Numbered from the stretch's first letter, positions 6,567 through 14,505 are shown. The stretch: DNA of 18,009 bases from CAIQIA01 sp945861105 (GCA_947488815.1 CANLCC010000044.1:1-18009); one strand, 5' to 3'. A program made the numbers and translations. The notes: generated by a model not told the origin, from the sequence alone.

Positions 6567-7037
6567 ATGACCGCCACCGTGCATCCGCGGGTGCTGGCCT
6601 ACCTGGGCCGCGCCCTCAGCCTGGAACTGACCGCTGTGCAGCAGTACATGACCCAGGCCTCCCTGGCGGAGTCATGGGGCGACCGCGAGGCCGCCGACCG
6701 CTTCCGCCACGAAACCGTGGAGGAGATGCAGCACGCCGAGCGCATCGTCGCCCGCATGATCAGCCTGGGGGTGGCCCCGGGGACGTCCCAGCTGAAGGCC
6801 GTCACCACCGCCCCCACCCTTGAAGGGCTGCTCGAACGCAACACCGACCTGGAGGATCAGCTGATCCGCCATTACGCCGAAGCCAGCCGCTTCTGCCAGC
6901 AGATCCAGGACGACGGCAACAGCAGCTTCTTTGAAGCGCTGCTCGCCGAGGAACAGTCCCATGGCCGCGAGGTGGCCTCCTGGCTGGCCGACCAGCAGGG
7001 CCCGATGCCCGTGGCCCTCGAGCGCGCCCCCTTCTGA
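6567..7037 (+). CDS. bacterioferritin-like diiron protein
   Basis: Ferritin-superfamily four-helix protein of 156 residues, the length of bacterioferritin. By comparison with E. coli Bfr the complete ferroxidase set is present: E20, E53, H56, E96, E129 and H132. M54, in EEMQHAERI, sits where Bfr M52 binds heme, so the protein may form heme-containing 24-mers. Iron storage or peroxide-consuming ferroxidation is the likely role. Ferritin-like genes are known next to alpha-carboxysome operons, but their purpose there is not settled. It lies between the last shell gene (5 nt) and ndhF4 (9 nt), suggesting co-transcription. AGAGGA abuts the ATG at 6567, which is too close for a normal ribosome site; the GTG at 6579 (12-nt spacing) is an alternative start. 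Confidence 0.9.
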   Translation: MTATVHPRVLAYLGRALSLELTAVQQYMTQASLAESWGDREAADRFRHETVEEMQHAERIVARMISLGVAPGTSQLKAVTTAPTLEGLLERNTDLEDQLIRHYAEASRFCQQIQDDGNSSFFEALLAEEQSHGREVASWLADQQGPMPVALERAPF

Positions 7038-7046
7038 GCTGAGACC

Positions 7047-8903
7047 TTGTCCCCCCCTCCGCCGCTGGTCGCCCAGCTCGTCTGGCTCATTCCTCTTTAC
7101 GGCTTCAGCGGCATGCTGCTGTCGCTGCCCTGGGCCAGCGGTCTGATCAAGCGGGAGGGCCCCCGGCCGGCGGCCTATCTGAATCTGATCGTCACCCTGC
7201 TGGCGGTGCTCCACGGCAGCCTGCTGTTGCGCGAGGTGCTGCTGCATGGGGCGCTGCACATCGAATTCCCCTGGTTCCAGGCCGCCGATCTGGATCTGCG
7301 CATCGGCTTCGACCTCAGTCTCACCAACCTGGCGGCCCTCGAATTCGTCACGGGCATGAGCCTGCTGGGGCAGGTGTTTGCCCTTGGCTATCTCGACAAG
7401 GAATGGTCCCTCGCCCGCTTCTATGCCCTGGTGGGTTTCTTTGAAGGCGCCATGGCCGGCGTCGTGCTGAGCAGCAACCTCTTTCTCAGCTTCTTCCTGC
7501 TCGAGATGCTCACCCTCTCCACCTACCTGCTGGTGGGGTTCTGGTACGCCCAGCCGCTGGTGGTGACCGCCGCCCGGGATGCCTTCCTCACCAAGCGGGT
7601 GGGGGATGTGATGTTGCTGATGGGGCTGGTGGGCCTGTCGGCCGCGGCCGGGTCGCTGGAATTCGACGACCTCTATGCCTGGGGGGGTTCCCTCGAACGG
7701 GCTGGGGCCGTGGGCACCCTGGCCCCGACACTGCTCGGCCTTGGGTTGATCGCCGGACCCATGGGCAAATGTGCCCAGTTCCCGATGCACCTCTGGCTCG
7801 ATGAAGCCATGGAGGGTCCCAATCCCGCCTCGATCCTGCGCAATTCGGCGGTGGTCACCTGCGGCGCCCTCGTGCTGCTCAAGGTCATGCCGCTGCTGCG
7901 CATCTCGCCCCTGGCCCTGGTGGTGCTGGTGGTGGTCGGTGCCGTCAGCGCCGTCGGTGGCGCCCTGGTGGCCCTGGCCCAGGTGGACATGAAACGGGCC
8001 TTCTCCTACGGCACCACCTCCTACCTGGGCCTGGTGTTCCTGGCGATCGCCCTGCAGCAACCCGCGGTGGCCCTGCTGCTGCTCTTTGCCCACGGCGCCG
8101 CCAAGGCCCTGATCTTCATGAGCGTCGGCAGCATCATCTCGACCACCAACTGCCAGGACATCACCGAACTCGGGGGCCTGGCCGGCCGCATGCCCGCCAC
8201 CACCAGCGCCTACCTGGTGGCTGCCGCAGGTCTCACCGGCCTGCTGCCCCTCGGCTGTTTCTGGTGTTTCACCCCCCTGGTGCAGTCGTTCCTCGCCAGC
8301 CAGCCGCTGCTGGCGGTGGTGGTGCTCGTCACCAACGGCCTCACGGCGGTCAATCTGGTGCGCGTCTACCGGCAGGTGTTCCTGGATCAGCCCCACCCCA
8401 AGACCCGCCGCACGCCAGAGGTGAACTGGCTGATGGCCCTGCCGATGGTCAGCCTCACCGTGGTGGTGCTGCTCATCCCGGCGGTGTTTGCCCGGCTGGC
8501 CCTGCTGCCCGGGCTGGCGGCGATGGATCCGCTGGCGGCGGGCCTGGTGCTGGCCAGTGGGGCCATCGGCGCCGCCATCGGTGTGGCCTTGCCGCTGCAA
8601 CGGTTCTCGGCCCGGTCGGCCCGACCGACCCTGCGCTGGTTCCAGGACCTGCTGGCCAACGACTTCTACACGGCGCAGCTGTACCGCAACACGATCGTGG
8701 CCTTCGTGGCCGGCCTGGCGGGCACGGTGGAACGGTTTGACCAGGTGGTGGTGAGCGGCCTGGCCCGCCGCCTGGGCACCGCCTCCCTGGCCAGTGCCGA
8801 AAGCCTGCGGTTCGGCGTCAGCGGTCAGCTGCAGAGCTATGTGCTCACGGCGGTGGTGGCCCTGGTGCTGCTGCTGTCGGGACTGGTCTGGATCCACGGA
8901 TGA
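7047..8903 (+). CDS. ndhF4: NDH-1 subunit NdhF4 (CO2-uptake complex)
   Basis: Membrane proton-pumping subunit of the specialised NDH-1 complex that drives CO2 hydration (NuoL/NdhF family), in the thylakoid membrane. The 618-residue protein is almost entirely hydrophobic helices. It shows antiporter-type landmarks: E153 in EMLTLSTYLLVG, K241 in GKCAQFPMHLWLDEAMEGPNPAS, and K316 in MKRAFSYGTTSYLG. The F4 rather than F3 assignment rests mainly on the adjacent ndhD4-chpX order and the usual single CO2-uptake system of alpha-cyanobacteria. The only plausible start is TTG at 7047, since an in-frame TGA lies at 7035 and the next Met is well inside the first helix region. It is followed 7 nt later by ndhD4. 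Confidence 0.93.
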   Translation: MSPPPPLVAQLVWLIPLYGFSGMLLSLPWASGLIKREGPRPAAYLNLIVTLLAVLHGSLLLREVLLHGALHIEFPWFQAADLDLRIGFDLSLTNLAALEFVTGMSLLGQVFALGYLDKEWSLARFYALVGFFEGAMAGVVLSSNLFLSFFLLEMLTLSTYLLVGFWYAQPLVVTAARDAFLTKRVGDVMLLMGLVGLSAAAGSLEFDDLYAWGGSLERAGAVGTLAPTLLGLGLIAGPMGKCAQFPMHLWLDEAMEGPNPASILRNSAVVTCGALVLLKVMPLLRISPLALVVLVVVGAVSAVGGALVALAQVDMKRAFSYGTTSYLGLVFLAIALQQPAVALLLLFAHGAAKALIFMSVGSIISTTNCQDITELGGLAGRMPATTSAYLVAAAGLTGLLPLGCFWCFTPLVQSFLASQPLLAVVVLVTNGLTAVNLVRVYRQVFLDQPHPKTRRTPEVNWLMALPMVSLTVVVLLIPAVFARLALLPGLAAMDPLAAGLVLASGAIGAAIGVALPLQRFSARSARPTLRWFQDLLANDFYTAQLYRNTIVAFVAGLAGTVERFDQVVVSGLARRLGTASLASAESLRFGVSGQLQSYVLTAVVALVLLLSGLVWIHG

Positions 8904-8910
8904 CACGCCC

Positions 8911-10422
8911 ATGACCCTGTCGCTGCTGCTGCTGATTCCTGCCCTCGGCGCGCTGCTGCTGATGCTGCTGCCCGCCGGCCTGCCCCCCCAGCGCGGCCGG
9001 GTGTTCACCCTGGTGGTGCTCGGCCTGCAACTGCTCTGGAGCCTGCGGGTGGTGCTGGCCTTCGATCCCACCCAGGGGGGTCTGCAGCTGCAGGAATCCC
9101 TCACCTGGGTGAGCCTCATCGGGCTGGACTACCGCCTGGGCATCGACGGCCTGTCGCTGCCGCTGGTGCTGCTCAACAGCGCCCTCACCCTGGTGGCGGC
9201 CCTCTGCACCCGCGACCTCAGCCAGCGCCCCCGCCTGTACTTCGCCCTGCTGATGCTGATCAGTGCAGCGGTCAACGGGGCCTTCCTGGCCGACAACCTG
9301 CTGCTGTTCTTCCTGTTCTACGAACTGGAACTGATCCCCCTCTGGCTGTTGATCGCCGTCTGGGGTGGCGCCGGCCGGGCCGTGGCGGCCACCAAGTTCC
9401 TCATCTTCACCGCAGTCTCAGGTTTCCTGATCCTGGGTTCATTCCTGGGCCTGGCCTTCACCACCGGCTCCGTCGACTTCAGCATCAGCCCCCTCCTGGC
9501 GGGCAGCCTGCCCCTGGTCAGCCAGCTGACCCTGCTGCTCCCCCTGCTGATCGGGTTCGGCATCAAGATTCCCCTCGTCCCCTTCCACACCTGGCTGCCC
9601 GATGCCCACACCCAGGCCTCGACCCCGGTGTCGGTGCTGCTGGCGGGGGTGCTCCTCAAGCTCGGCACCTACGGACTGTTGCGTTTCGGCCTCGGGCTCT
9701 TCCCCGAAGCCTGGGCGGTGCTGGCGCCATGGCTGGCGGGCTGGGCGGCCCTGTCGGTGCTCTACGGCTCCCTGGCGGCCATCGCCCAGCGCGACATGAA
9801 GCGGATGGTGGCCTTCAGCTCGGTGGGTCACATGGGCTATGTGCTGCTGGCAGCAGCCGCCGCCACCCCCATCAGCCTGCTGGGGGCGGTGTTCCAGATG
9901 GTCAGCCATGGCGTGATCTCGGCCCTGCTGTTTCTGCTCGTGGGGATCGTGTACCGCAAGACCGGCACCCGCGACCTTGAAGTGCTGCGGGGATTGCTCA
10001 ATCCCGAGCGGGGTCTGCCCTACACGGGCACATTGATGATCCTGGGCGTGATGGCGAGCGCCGGTCTGCCGGGCATGGCCGGCTTCATCTCCGAATTCCT
10101 GATCTTCCGCGGCAGCATTGCGCCGTTCCCCGTGGCGACCCTCGTGTCGATGGTGGGTTCGGCCCTCACCGCCGTCTACTTTCTGTTGCTGGTCAACCGG
10201 GCCTTCTTCGGACGGCTGGCGATCACCCCCCCGGGCGACAGCCGCCTCGATGCCCTGCGCGACGTGCGTCTGGCGCCGGTGGCCCTGCGTGAGACCGTGC
10301 CCGCCACGGCCCTCGCCATCGCCGTGGTGGCCATCGGTCTGCTGCCGGCGGGGCTGGGCCATCTCTGTGAAGCCGCCACCCATGGGATGGCCCTTGATCT
10401 GCTGTCTGGAGGAGCCGGCTGA
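8911..10422 (+). CDS. ndhD4: NDH-1 subunit NdhD4 (CO2-uptake complex)
   Basis: NuoM/NdhD-family proton-translocating subunit partnering NdhF4 in the CO2-hydrating NDH-1 complex. With the ATG at 8911 it has 503 residues, normal for the family, and opens with a transmembrane helix (MTLSLLLLIPALGALLLML). Key residues are E138/E140 in YELELIPLWLL, K219 and H226 in GIKIPLVPFHTWLPDAH, and K297 in RDMKRMVAFSSVGHMGY. The frame is open further upstream to 8794, but that stretch lies over ndhF4 and gives a non-family N-terminus. The stop overlaps the chpX start (TGATG). Confidence 0.94.
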   Translation: MTLSLLLLIPALGALLLMLLPAGLPPQRGRVFTLVVLGLQLLWSLRVVLAFDPTQGGLQLQESLTWVSLIGLDYRLGIDGLSLPLVLLNSALTLVAALCTRDLSQRPRLYFALLMLISAAVNGAFLADNLLLFFLFYELELIPLWLLIAVWGGAGRAVAATKFLIFTAVSGFLILGSFLGLAFTTGSVDFSISPLLAGSLPLVSQLTLLLPLLIGFGIKIPLVPFHTWLPDAHTQASTPVSVLLAGVLLKLGTYGLLRFGLGLFPEAWAVLAPWLAGWAALSVLYGSLAAIAQRDMKRMVAFSSVGHMGYVLLAAAAATPISLLGAVFQMVSHGVISALLFLLVGIVYRKTGTRDLEVLRGLLNPERGLPYTGTLMILGVMASAGLPGMAGFISEFLIFRGSIAPFPVATLVSMVGSALTAVYFLLLVNRAFFGRLAITPPGDSRLDALRDVRLAPVALRETVPATALAIAVVAIGLLPAGLGHLCEAATHGMALDLLSGGAG

Positions 10423-11567
10423 TGCCTGTCATTCCCGCCCTGCTTGCCGTTGCCCGCACACCGGTGGCCGCCGACGAGCTGCAGCGGCGGCTGCTGGCCG
10501 GCGAAACCCTGCTGGCCGAAAGCCCCGACCATGTGCTGCAGGTGGTGGATGTGCTGGCCAGCTATGGCGAGGTGCTGGACGCCTACAGCCGCAACCTGAT
10601 CTATCAGGCCGAAGCGCAGTTTCTCAATCCCTTTCCGGTGCTGCGTTACCTCGATGGGGACCACAGCCCTGGCAAGATCTGGCGCCACCTGATCCACGAC
10701 CGCATCAACTTCGAGTACGCCGAGTACTGCATGAAGGCGATGCTCTGGCATGGCACCGGCGGCCTGGACACCTACCTCGACAGCCCGGAATTTTTGGCGG
10801 GCTGCGGCGCCATCATCAGCCGCAAACGCCGGCGCGATCCCCTGCTGGCCCTGCTTGATCCCCTGTTTCCAGGCTTTCTGCCCGAACTGATCCGCACCGC
10901 CGCCACCACCCATGCCCTGGGTCAGTTCTGGCGGGTGATGAGCGATCTGTTCCGGGATCTGGCGATCGCCGAACAGAACGGCCAGGTGACGACGATTGCG
11001 GCGGTGGTCGATTTTCTGCGCGATGGGCTGGTGGCTGCGGCAGCCCTGCCGATCCGTTATGCGGTCGACGTGGCCGGCGAGCGCTGCTGGGTGCTGCCCC
11101 CGGAAGCGGGACTGACCTTCCTTGGCGATGTGGCCGTGCCGTATGTGGAGGCGGTGTTCCTGCGGGGCACCCCCTTCCTGGGCACGGTGTCGTTCAACGC
11201 CCAGGCGGGTCAGATTCCGGTGGACCAGGCCCGCTTCGCCTACGGCGCCCTCTATGCCGATCCGCTGCCCACCATGGGGGCCGGTGTACCGCCGAGCCTG
11301 CTGATGCAGGACATGTACCGCCATCTGCCGGAACGGTTGCATGGCTGGTACCGGCGCCGCGGCCGGGGGGAAGGGGACGTGCGGGTGAAGATCTGCATGA
11401 GCTTCCAGAAAGCGATGTTCTGCGTCACCAATGCCGCCATCGCCGGCACCATGCCGGCGCCACTGGAGGCGAACGACAGCGCCGGCCGCGCAGCCAACGC
11501 CGCCTATGCCGGCGCCTGGGCCGATCGCCTGGCGGCCGCCCGCACCGACTGCCTGGCGGCCCACTGA
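10422..11567 (+). CDS. chpX: CO2 hydration protein ChpX/CupB
   Basis: Peripheral subunit of the CO2-uptake NDH-1 complex (ChpXY/Cup family), thought to act as a zinc carbonic-anhydrase-like unit that uses complex-driven proton movement to hydrate CO2 to bicarbonate in the cytoplasm. The 381-residue length fits CupB/ChpX rather than the longer CupA. The region F97-H110 (FEYAEYCMKAMLWHG) is rich in Glu, Cys and His and is the most likely metal-site neighbourhood; I did not verify individual ligands. Other landmarks are NLIYQAEAQFLNPFPVLRY and VKICMSFQKAMFCVTNAAI. The ATG overlaps the ndhD4 stop and has GGAGGA 8 nt upstream. The close ndhF4-ndhD4-chpX order supports the assignment. Confidence 0.93.
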   Translation: MPVIPALLAVARTPVAADELQRRLLAGETLLAESPDHVLQVVDVLASYGEVLDAYSRNLIYQAEAQFLNPFPVLRYLDGDHSPGKIWRHLIHDRINFEYAEYCMKAMLWHGTGGLDTYLDSPEFLAGCGAIISRKRRRDPLLALLDPLFPGFLPELIRTAATTHALGQFWRVMSDLFRDLAIAEQNGQVTTIAAVVDFLRDGLVAAAALPIRYAVDVAGERCWVLPPEAGLTFLGDVAVPYVEAVFLRGTPFLGTVSFNAQAGQIPVDQARFAYGALYADPLPTMGAGVPPSLLMQDMYRHLPERLHGWYRRRGRGEGDVRVKICMSFQKAMFCVTNAAIAGTMPAPLEANDSAGRAANAAYAGAWADRLAAARTDCLAAH

Positions 11568-11605
11568 GCGGCCGGCGGCCCCCCACGGTGGGGTAACGTC
11601 CACCC

Positions 11606-11902
11606 ATGGACCCGACCTGGACCCACCGCCAGCGGCCCGAACGGCTGGAGCGGCGCATCACCTTTGACGATTACGAGCCCACCCGCCGCTTCCTGGAACG
11701 GCTGGAGGCGCTCTCGGCGGCGGAAACCCGCTATCCCGACATCAGCTTCGGGCGCACCTACGTGAACCTGACGGTGCGGCCGCTGGTGGACGATGGGCCG
11801 GTGCTGGCCGATGACCAGGCCTTCGCCGCCCGCATCGATGCCCTGGTGGAGGATCCGGCAACGGAGCCAGGAACCGACGGAGCCTCAGCGGCGCCGGCGT
11901 GA
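11606..11902 (+). CDS. alpha-carboxysome RuBisCO assembly factor (PCD-like, acRAF)
   Basis: 98-residue protein of the pterin-4a-carbinolamine dehydratase fold. It contains the family's TFDDYEPTRRFLERLEALS and FGRTYVNLTVRP strands and helices. The catalytic signature of true dehydratases (roughly EK-x3-HHP/HNP) is not present: the aligned stretch reads ETRYPDISFGRTYV. Such degenerate members linked to cso operons have been described as acRAF, a RuBisCO assembly chaperone, and this gene's position fits. The last 20 residues are a poorly conserved acidic/Ala tail. No Shine-Dalgarno is visible; TAACGT lies 7 nt before the ATG and could be a -10 element of a nearly leaderless transcript. The 3' end overlaps dnaA by 18 nt, tail to tail. 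Confidence 0.82.
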   Translation: MDPTWTHRQRPERLERRITFDDYEPTRRFLERLEALSAAETRYPDISFGRTYVNLTVRPLVDDGPVLADDQAFAARIDALVEDPATEPGTDGASAAPA

Positions 11903-13291
11903 ATCGATCTGCAGCAGGTCACGCACCTGCTGCACCTGGCTGGCCAGGGCAGGGTCACTGGCAAGGCGCCGCTCCACCTGCTGCACCGCATACATGACGG
12001 TGGTGTGGTCCTTGCCGCCGAAGTGATCACCGATCTTGGGCAGGCTCAGGTCGGTGCACTGACGCATCAGATGCATGCCCACCTGACGAGCCTGGCTCAC
12101 GGCCCGCTTACGGCTGCTGCTGCGCATGTCGTCGGCGCTGACACCGAACACCTCCGCCACCTTGTCGACCACCAGGGCCGGATCGACATCGGTGTCGGGC
12201 ACACCGGTGCCGAGCAGAGGAGCCACAGCTTCGACGGTCATCGGCAGGCCGGTGATCGAGGCGAAGGCAACGGCCCGGGTGAGGGCCCCCTCCAGTTCGC
12301 GGATGTTGGAGGTGAAGCGTCCGGCGATGTACTGAATCAGATCCCGCGGCAGGCGCATCTGTTCCACTTCGGCCTTCTTGTGCAGGATCGCCATGCGGGT
12401 CTCAAGGTCCGGCGCCTGGATGTCGGCGATAAGGCCCATCGAGAAGCGGGAGATCAACCGTTCCTGCAGGCGCTGGATCTGGCTGGGCGGCCGGTCACTG
12501 GCGATGACGATCTGACGGCCGGCCTCATGCAGGGCATTGAAGGTATGGAAGAACTCTTCCTGGGTGTACTCCTTGCCTTCAAGGAACTGAATATCGTCAA
12601 CCAGGATCACATCACAGGCGCGGTATCGATCACGGAAGGCCTGCATGCCGTCCTTGCGGATCGCCTGGATCAGGTCATTGGTGAACTGCTCGGTGGAGAC
12701 GTAGAACACCCGCGCCGCCGGGTCGATCTCGAGTCGGTAATGGCCGATGGCCTGCATCAGGTGGGTCTTGCCCAGTCCGACGCCACCGCAGAGAAAGAGC
12801 GGATTGAATTCGCAGCCCGGTGATTCGGCCACCGCCAGGGCGGCGGCATGGGCCATGCGGTTGTTGGGCCCCACCACGAAGCGCTGGAAGACGTAACGGG
12901 GGTTGAGGTTGGTGCGCAGCCGCGGCGGGGCCGCCGCTGACGCCGGCGGTGGGCTGGCTGCCGGGGCCGGGGTCACCGCCGGGGCGACGGCCATGGCGGT
13001 CCCATCGCCGTCACCACCGGCATGGCTGATGCGCACCTCCACCGGTGCCGCCGCCAGGGCGCTGGCGAGGTCGCTGATCAGCCCCTGGTAGTTGCGTCGC
13101 AGCCAGCCGCCGGCAAAGGGGTTGGGGGCCTCGAGGTGGAGCTGGCCGCGACCGCAGGAGAGGCAGCGGGCCGGACGGATCCAGGTCTCGAAGGTGGGCT
13201 TGCTGAGGCTCGACTGCAGCTCGGCCCGCACCCGCTCCCAGAGGTCGCCGTCACCGCCGTGGTCAGGTTCCTGGACGGGGACGGCGGACAC
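11885..13291 (-). CDS. dnaA: chromosomal replication initiator DnaA
   Basis: AAA+ replication initiator. Using the GTG at 13291 it has 468 residues, typical for the family. Domain I begins GDLWERVRAELQ and contains KPTFETWIRPA. A short Ala/Pro linker (domain II) follows. The AAA+ core starts at NPRYVFQRFVVGPNNRMAHAA, with Walker A GGVGLGKTH near 168-176, Walker B VILVDDIQF near 229-235, and RLISRFSMGL as the arginine-finger region. Domain IV ends with the DNA-binding helix-turn-helix and the GGKDHTTVMYA signature. The frame stays open upstream to 13531 inside htrA, but that extension has no DnaA similarity. No cluster of DnaA boxes was noticed nearby. Confidence 0.96.
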   Translation of the reverse strand: MSAVPVQEPDHGGDGDLWERVRAELQSSLSKPTFETWIRPARCLSCGRGQLHLEAPNPFAGGWLRRNYQGLISDLASALAAAPVEVRISHAGGDGDGTAMAVAPAVTPAPAASPPPASAAAPPRLRTNLNPRYVFQRFVVGPNNRMAHAAALAVAESPGCEFNPLFLCGGVGLGKTHLMQAIGHYRLEIDPAARVFYVSTEQFTNDLIQAIRKDGMQAFRDRYRACDVILVDDIQFLEGKEYTQEEFFHTFNALHEAGRQIVIASDRPPSQIQRLQERLISRFSMGLIADIQAPDLETRMAILHKKAEVEQMRLPRDLIQYIAGRFTSNIRELEGALTRAVAFASITGLPMTVEAVAPLLGTGVPDTDVDPALVVDKVAEVFGVSADDMRSSSRKRAVSQARQVGMHLMRQCTDLSLPKIGDHFGGKDHTTVMYAVQQVERRLASDPALASQVQQVRDLLQIDSRRRR

Positions 13292-13331
13292 GGCGACGGG
13301 AAGGGACCTTGGCGGAGCTGGGGGGAATCCG

Positions 13332-13337
13332 AATATA
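13332..13337 (-). promoter_or_regulatory. candidate -10 element for dnaA
   Basis: On the - strand the dnaA upstream region reads TATATT at this position, five of six matches to the TATAAT consensus, standing out in very GC-rich DNA. Transcription starting about 7 nt downstream would give a leader of about 30-35 nt before the GTG at 13291. No convincing -35 hexamer lies at 16-18 bp spacing, which is common in cyanobacteria. A 16-bp inverted repeat covers the upstream area. Confidence 0.4.
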
Positions 13338-13348
13338 GGGGGAGTGCC

Positions 13349-13364
13349 CCGACCGGACGGTCGG
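13349..13364. promoter_or_regulatory. inverted repeat in the dnaA/htrA divergent region
   Basis: CCGACC (13349-13354) and GGTCGG (13359-13364) form a perfect 6-bp dyad with a 4-bp GGAC spacer. It sits about 12 bp upstream of the dnaA -10-like element and 35 nt before the htrA start. It could be an operator shared by the divergent genes or a small hairpin in the htrA leader. Dyads of this size also arise by chance in GC-rich DNA. Confidence 0.3.
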
Positions 13365-13398
13365 TGGCAAGACTGCAGATCCGCCCCATTCCTGAGCC

Positions 13399-14505
13399 TT
13401 GACCCAGCCTCCGCTCCTGCGCCGGTCCCTGCCCCTGGCGGCCCTGCTGCTGCTGTGCGGTTGCCAGTGGCCCGTGCGCCAGCCCCAGTCCCGGCAACCC
13501 CTGTCGGTGAGCAGCGCGCCGGTGCAGGCACCGCGGGTCGACAACAATTTCGTCGCCGACGCCGTCGCCCGCGTCGGTCCGGCGGTGGTGCGCATCGACA
13601 CCCGCAAGGAAGTGGTCAACCCGATGGGCGGCATCTTCGGCGGTGGCCCCCCGGTGCAGCAGCAGGAAGGTCTCGGGTCGGGCTTCATCACCAACGCCGA
13701 CGGGGTGCTGCTCACCAACGCCCACGTAGTCGATGGGGCCGATGCGGTGTCGGTGACCCTGCCTGATGGCCGCAGCTTCCCCGGCAAGGTGGTGGGGGCT
13801 GATCCGCTCACCGACGTGGCTGTGGTCAAGGTGGCGGCCCAGGGACTGCCGGTGGCACCGCTCGGGGATTCGGGCAAGGTGCGACCTGGGGAATGGGCAA
13901 TCGCCATCGGCAACCCCCTCGGCCTCGACAACACCGTGACGCTCGGCATCGTGAGTGCCACGGCCCGCACCGATGCCCTCGGCGGCGGCCAGCGGGTCGC
14001 TTACATCCAGACCGATGCCGCGGTCAATCCAGGCAACAGCGGCGGACCGCTGATCAACGCCGCCGGTCAGGTGATCGGCATCAACACCGCCATTCGCCAG
14101 GCGCCGGGCGCCGGCCTCAGCTTCGCCATCCCGATCAACAAGGCCCAGGCCGTGGCCGAACAGATCCTGCGCCGGGGCCGGGCCAGCCATCCGTACCTGG
14201 GCGTGCGGCTGCAGGCCCTCACACCCCAGCTGGCGCGGGAGGTGAACGCCACCGGCAACCGCTGCCGGCTGCCCGAACGCAACGGCGTGGTGGTGGTCGA
14301 TGTGGCCCAGGGCAGTCCGGCGGACCAGGGCGGGCTGCGAGCCTGCGATCTGGTGATCAAGGTTGACGGCCAGGAGGTGAAGAGCCCCTCGGATGTGCAG
14401 GTGGCCGTCGACCGTGGCCGGGTCGGTGTCGCCCTGCCGGTGGTGGTCGAACGCCAGGGGCGGAGCGAAAGCCTGCAGGTGAAACCCGGCGAGCTGCCGC
14501 GCTGA
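13399..14505 (+). CDS. HtrA/Deg-family periplasmic serine protease
   Basis: Trypsin-like protease of protein quality control with one C-terminal PDZ domain, 368 residues, like cyanobacterial HhoA/HhoB/HtrA. The catalytic triad is H109 (LLTNAHVVDG), D139 (DPLTDVAVV) and S214 (VNPGNSGGPL). The PDZ domain covers about 265-365 (YLGVRLQAL; GSPADQGGLRACDLVIKVDG). The N-terminus is a signal peptide with RRSLPLAALLLLCGCQ; LCGC resembles a lipobox, so lipidation at C22 is possible. The start is the TTG at 13399, since TGA lies in frame at 13393 and no ATG or GTG is placed before the signal sequence. Which Deg paralogue it is cannot be settled here. Its stop overlaps the next start (TGATG). Confidence 0.94.
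   Translation: MTQPPLLRRSLPLAALLLLCGCQWPVRQPQSRQPLSVSSAPVQAPRVDNNFVADAVARVGPAVVRIDTRKEVVNPMGGIFGGGPPVQQQEGLGSGFITNADGVLLTNAHVVDGADAVSVTLPDGRSFPGKVVGADPLTDVAVVKVAAQGLPVAPLGDSGKVRPGEWAIAIGNPLGLDNTVTLGIVSATARTDALGGGQRVAYIQTDAAVNPGNSGGPLINAAGQVIGINTAIRQAPGAGLSFAIPINKAQAVAEQILRRGRASHPYLGVRLQALTPQLAREVNATGNRCRLPERNGVVVVDVAQGSPADQGGLRACDLVIKVDGQEVKSPSDVQVAVDRGRVGVALPVVVERQGRSESLQVKPGELPR

Noticed and set aside
8794..8910. Upstream start for NdhD4
   Set aside because: Lies in another frame of ndhF4 and gives a Cys/Trp/Arg-rich non-family N-terminus.
6672..9119. 815-codon antisense open frame across the ferritin-like gene and ndhF4
   Set aside because: His/Gln/Gly-rich composition typical of antisense to leucine-rich membrane genes; no domain or ribosome site.
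11582..11593. CCCC-ACGG-TGGGG mini-hairpin after chpX as a terminator
   Set aside because: Only about four pairs form with a realistic loop, and no T-run follows.
11568..13398. Replication origin beside dnaA
   Set aside because: No TTATCCACA-like boxes or AT-rich unwinding region noticed in the flanking spacers (38 and 107 bp).
13292..13531. N-terminal extension of DnaA into htrA
   Set aside because: Extra 80 residues are Pro/Ala/Gly-rich with no DnaA similarity and overlap the htrA signal peptide; GTG 13291 gives normal length.
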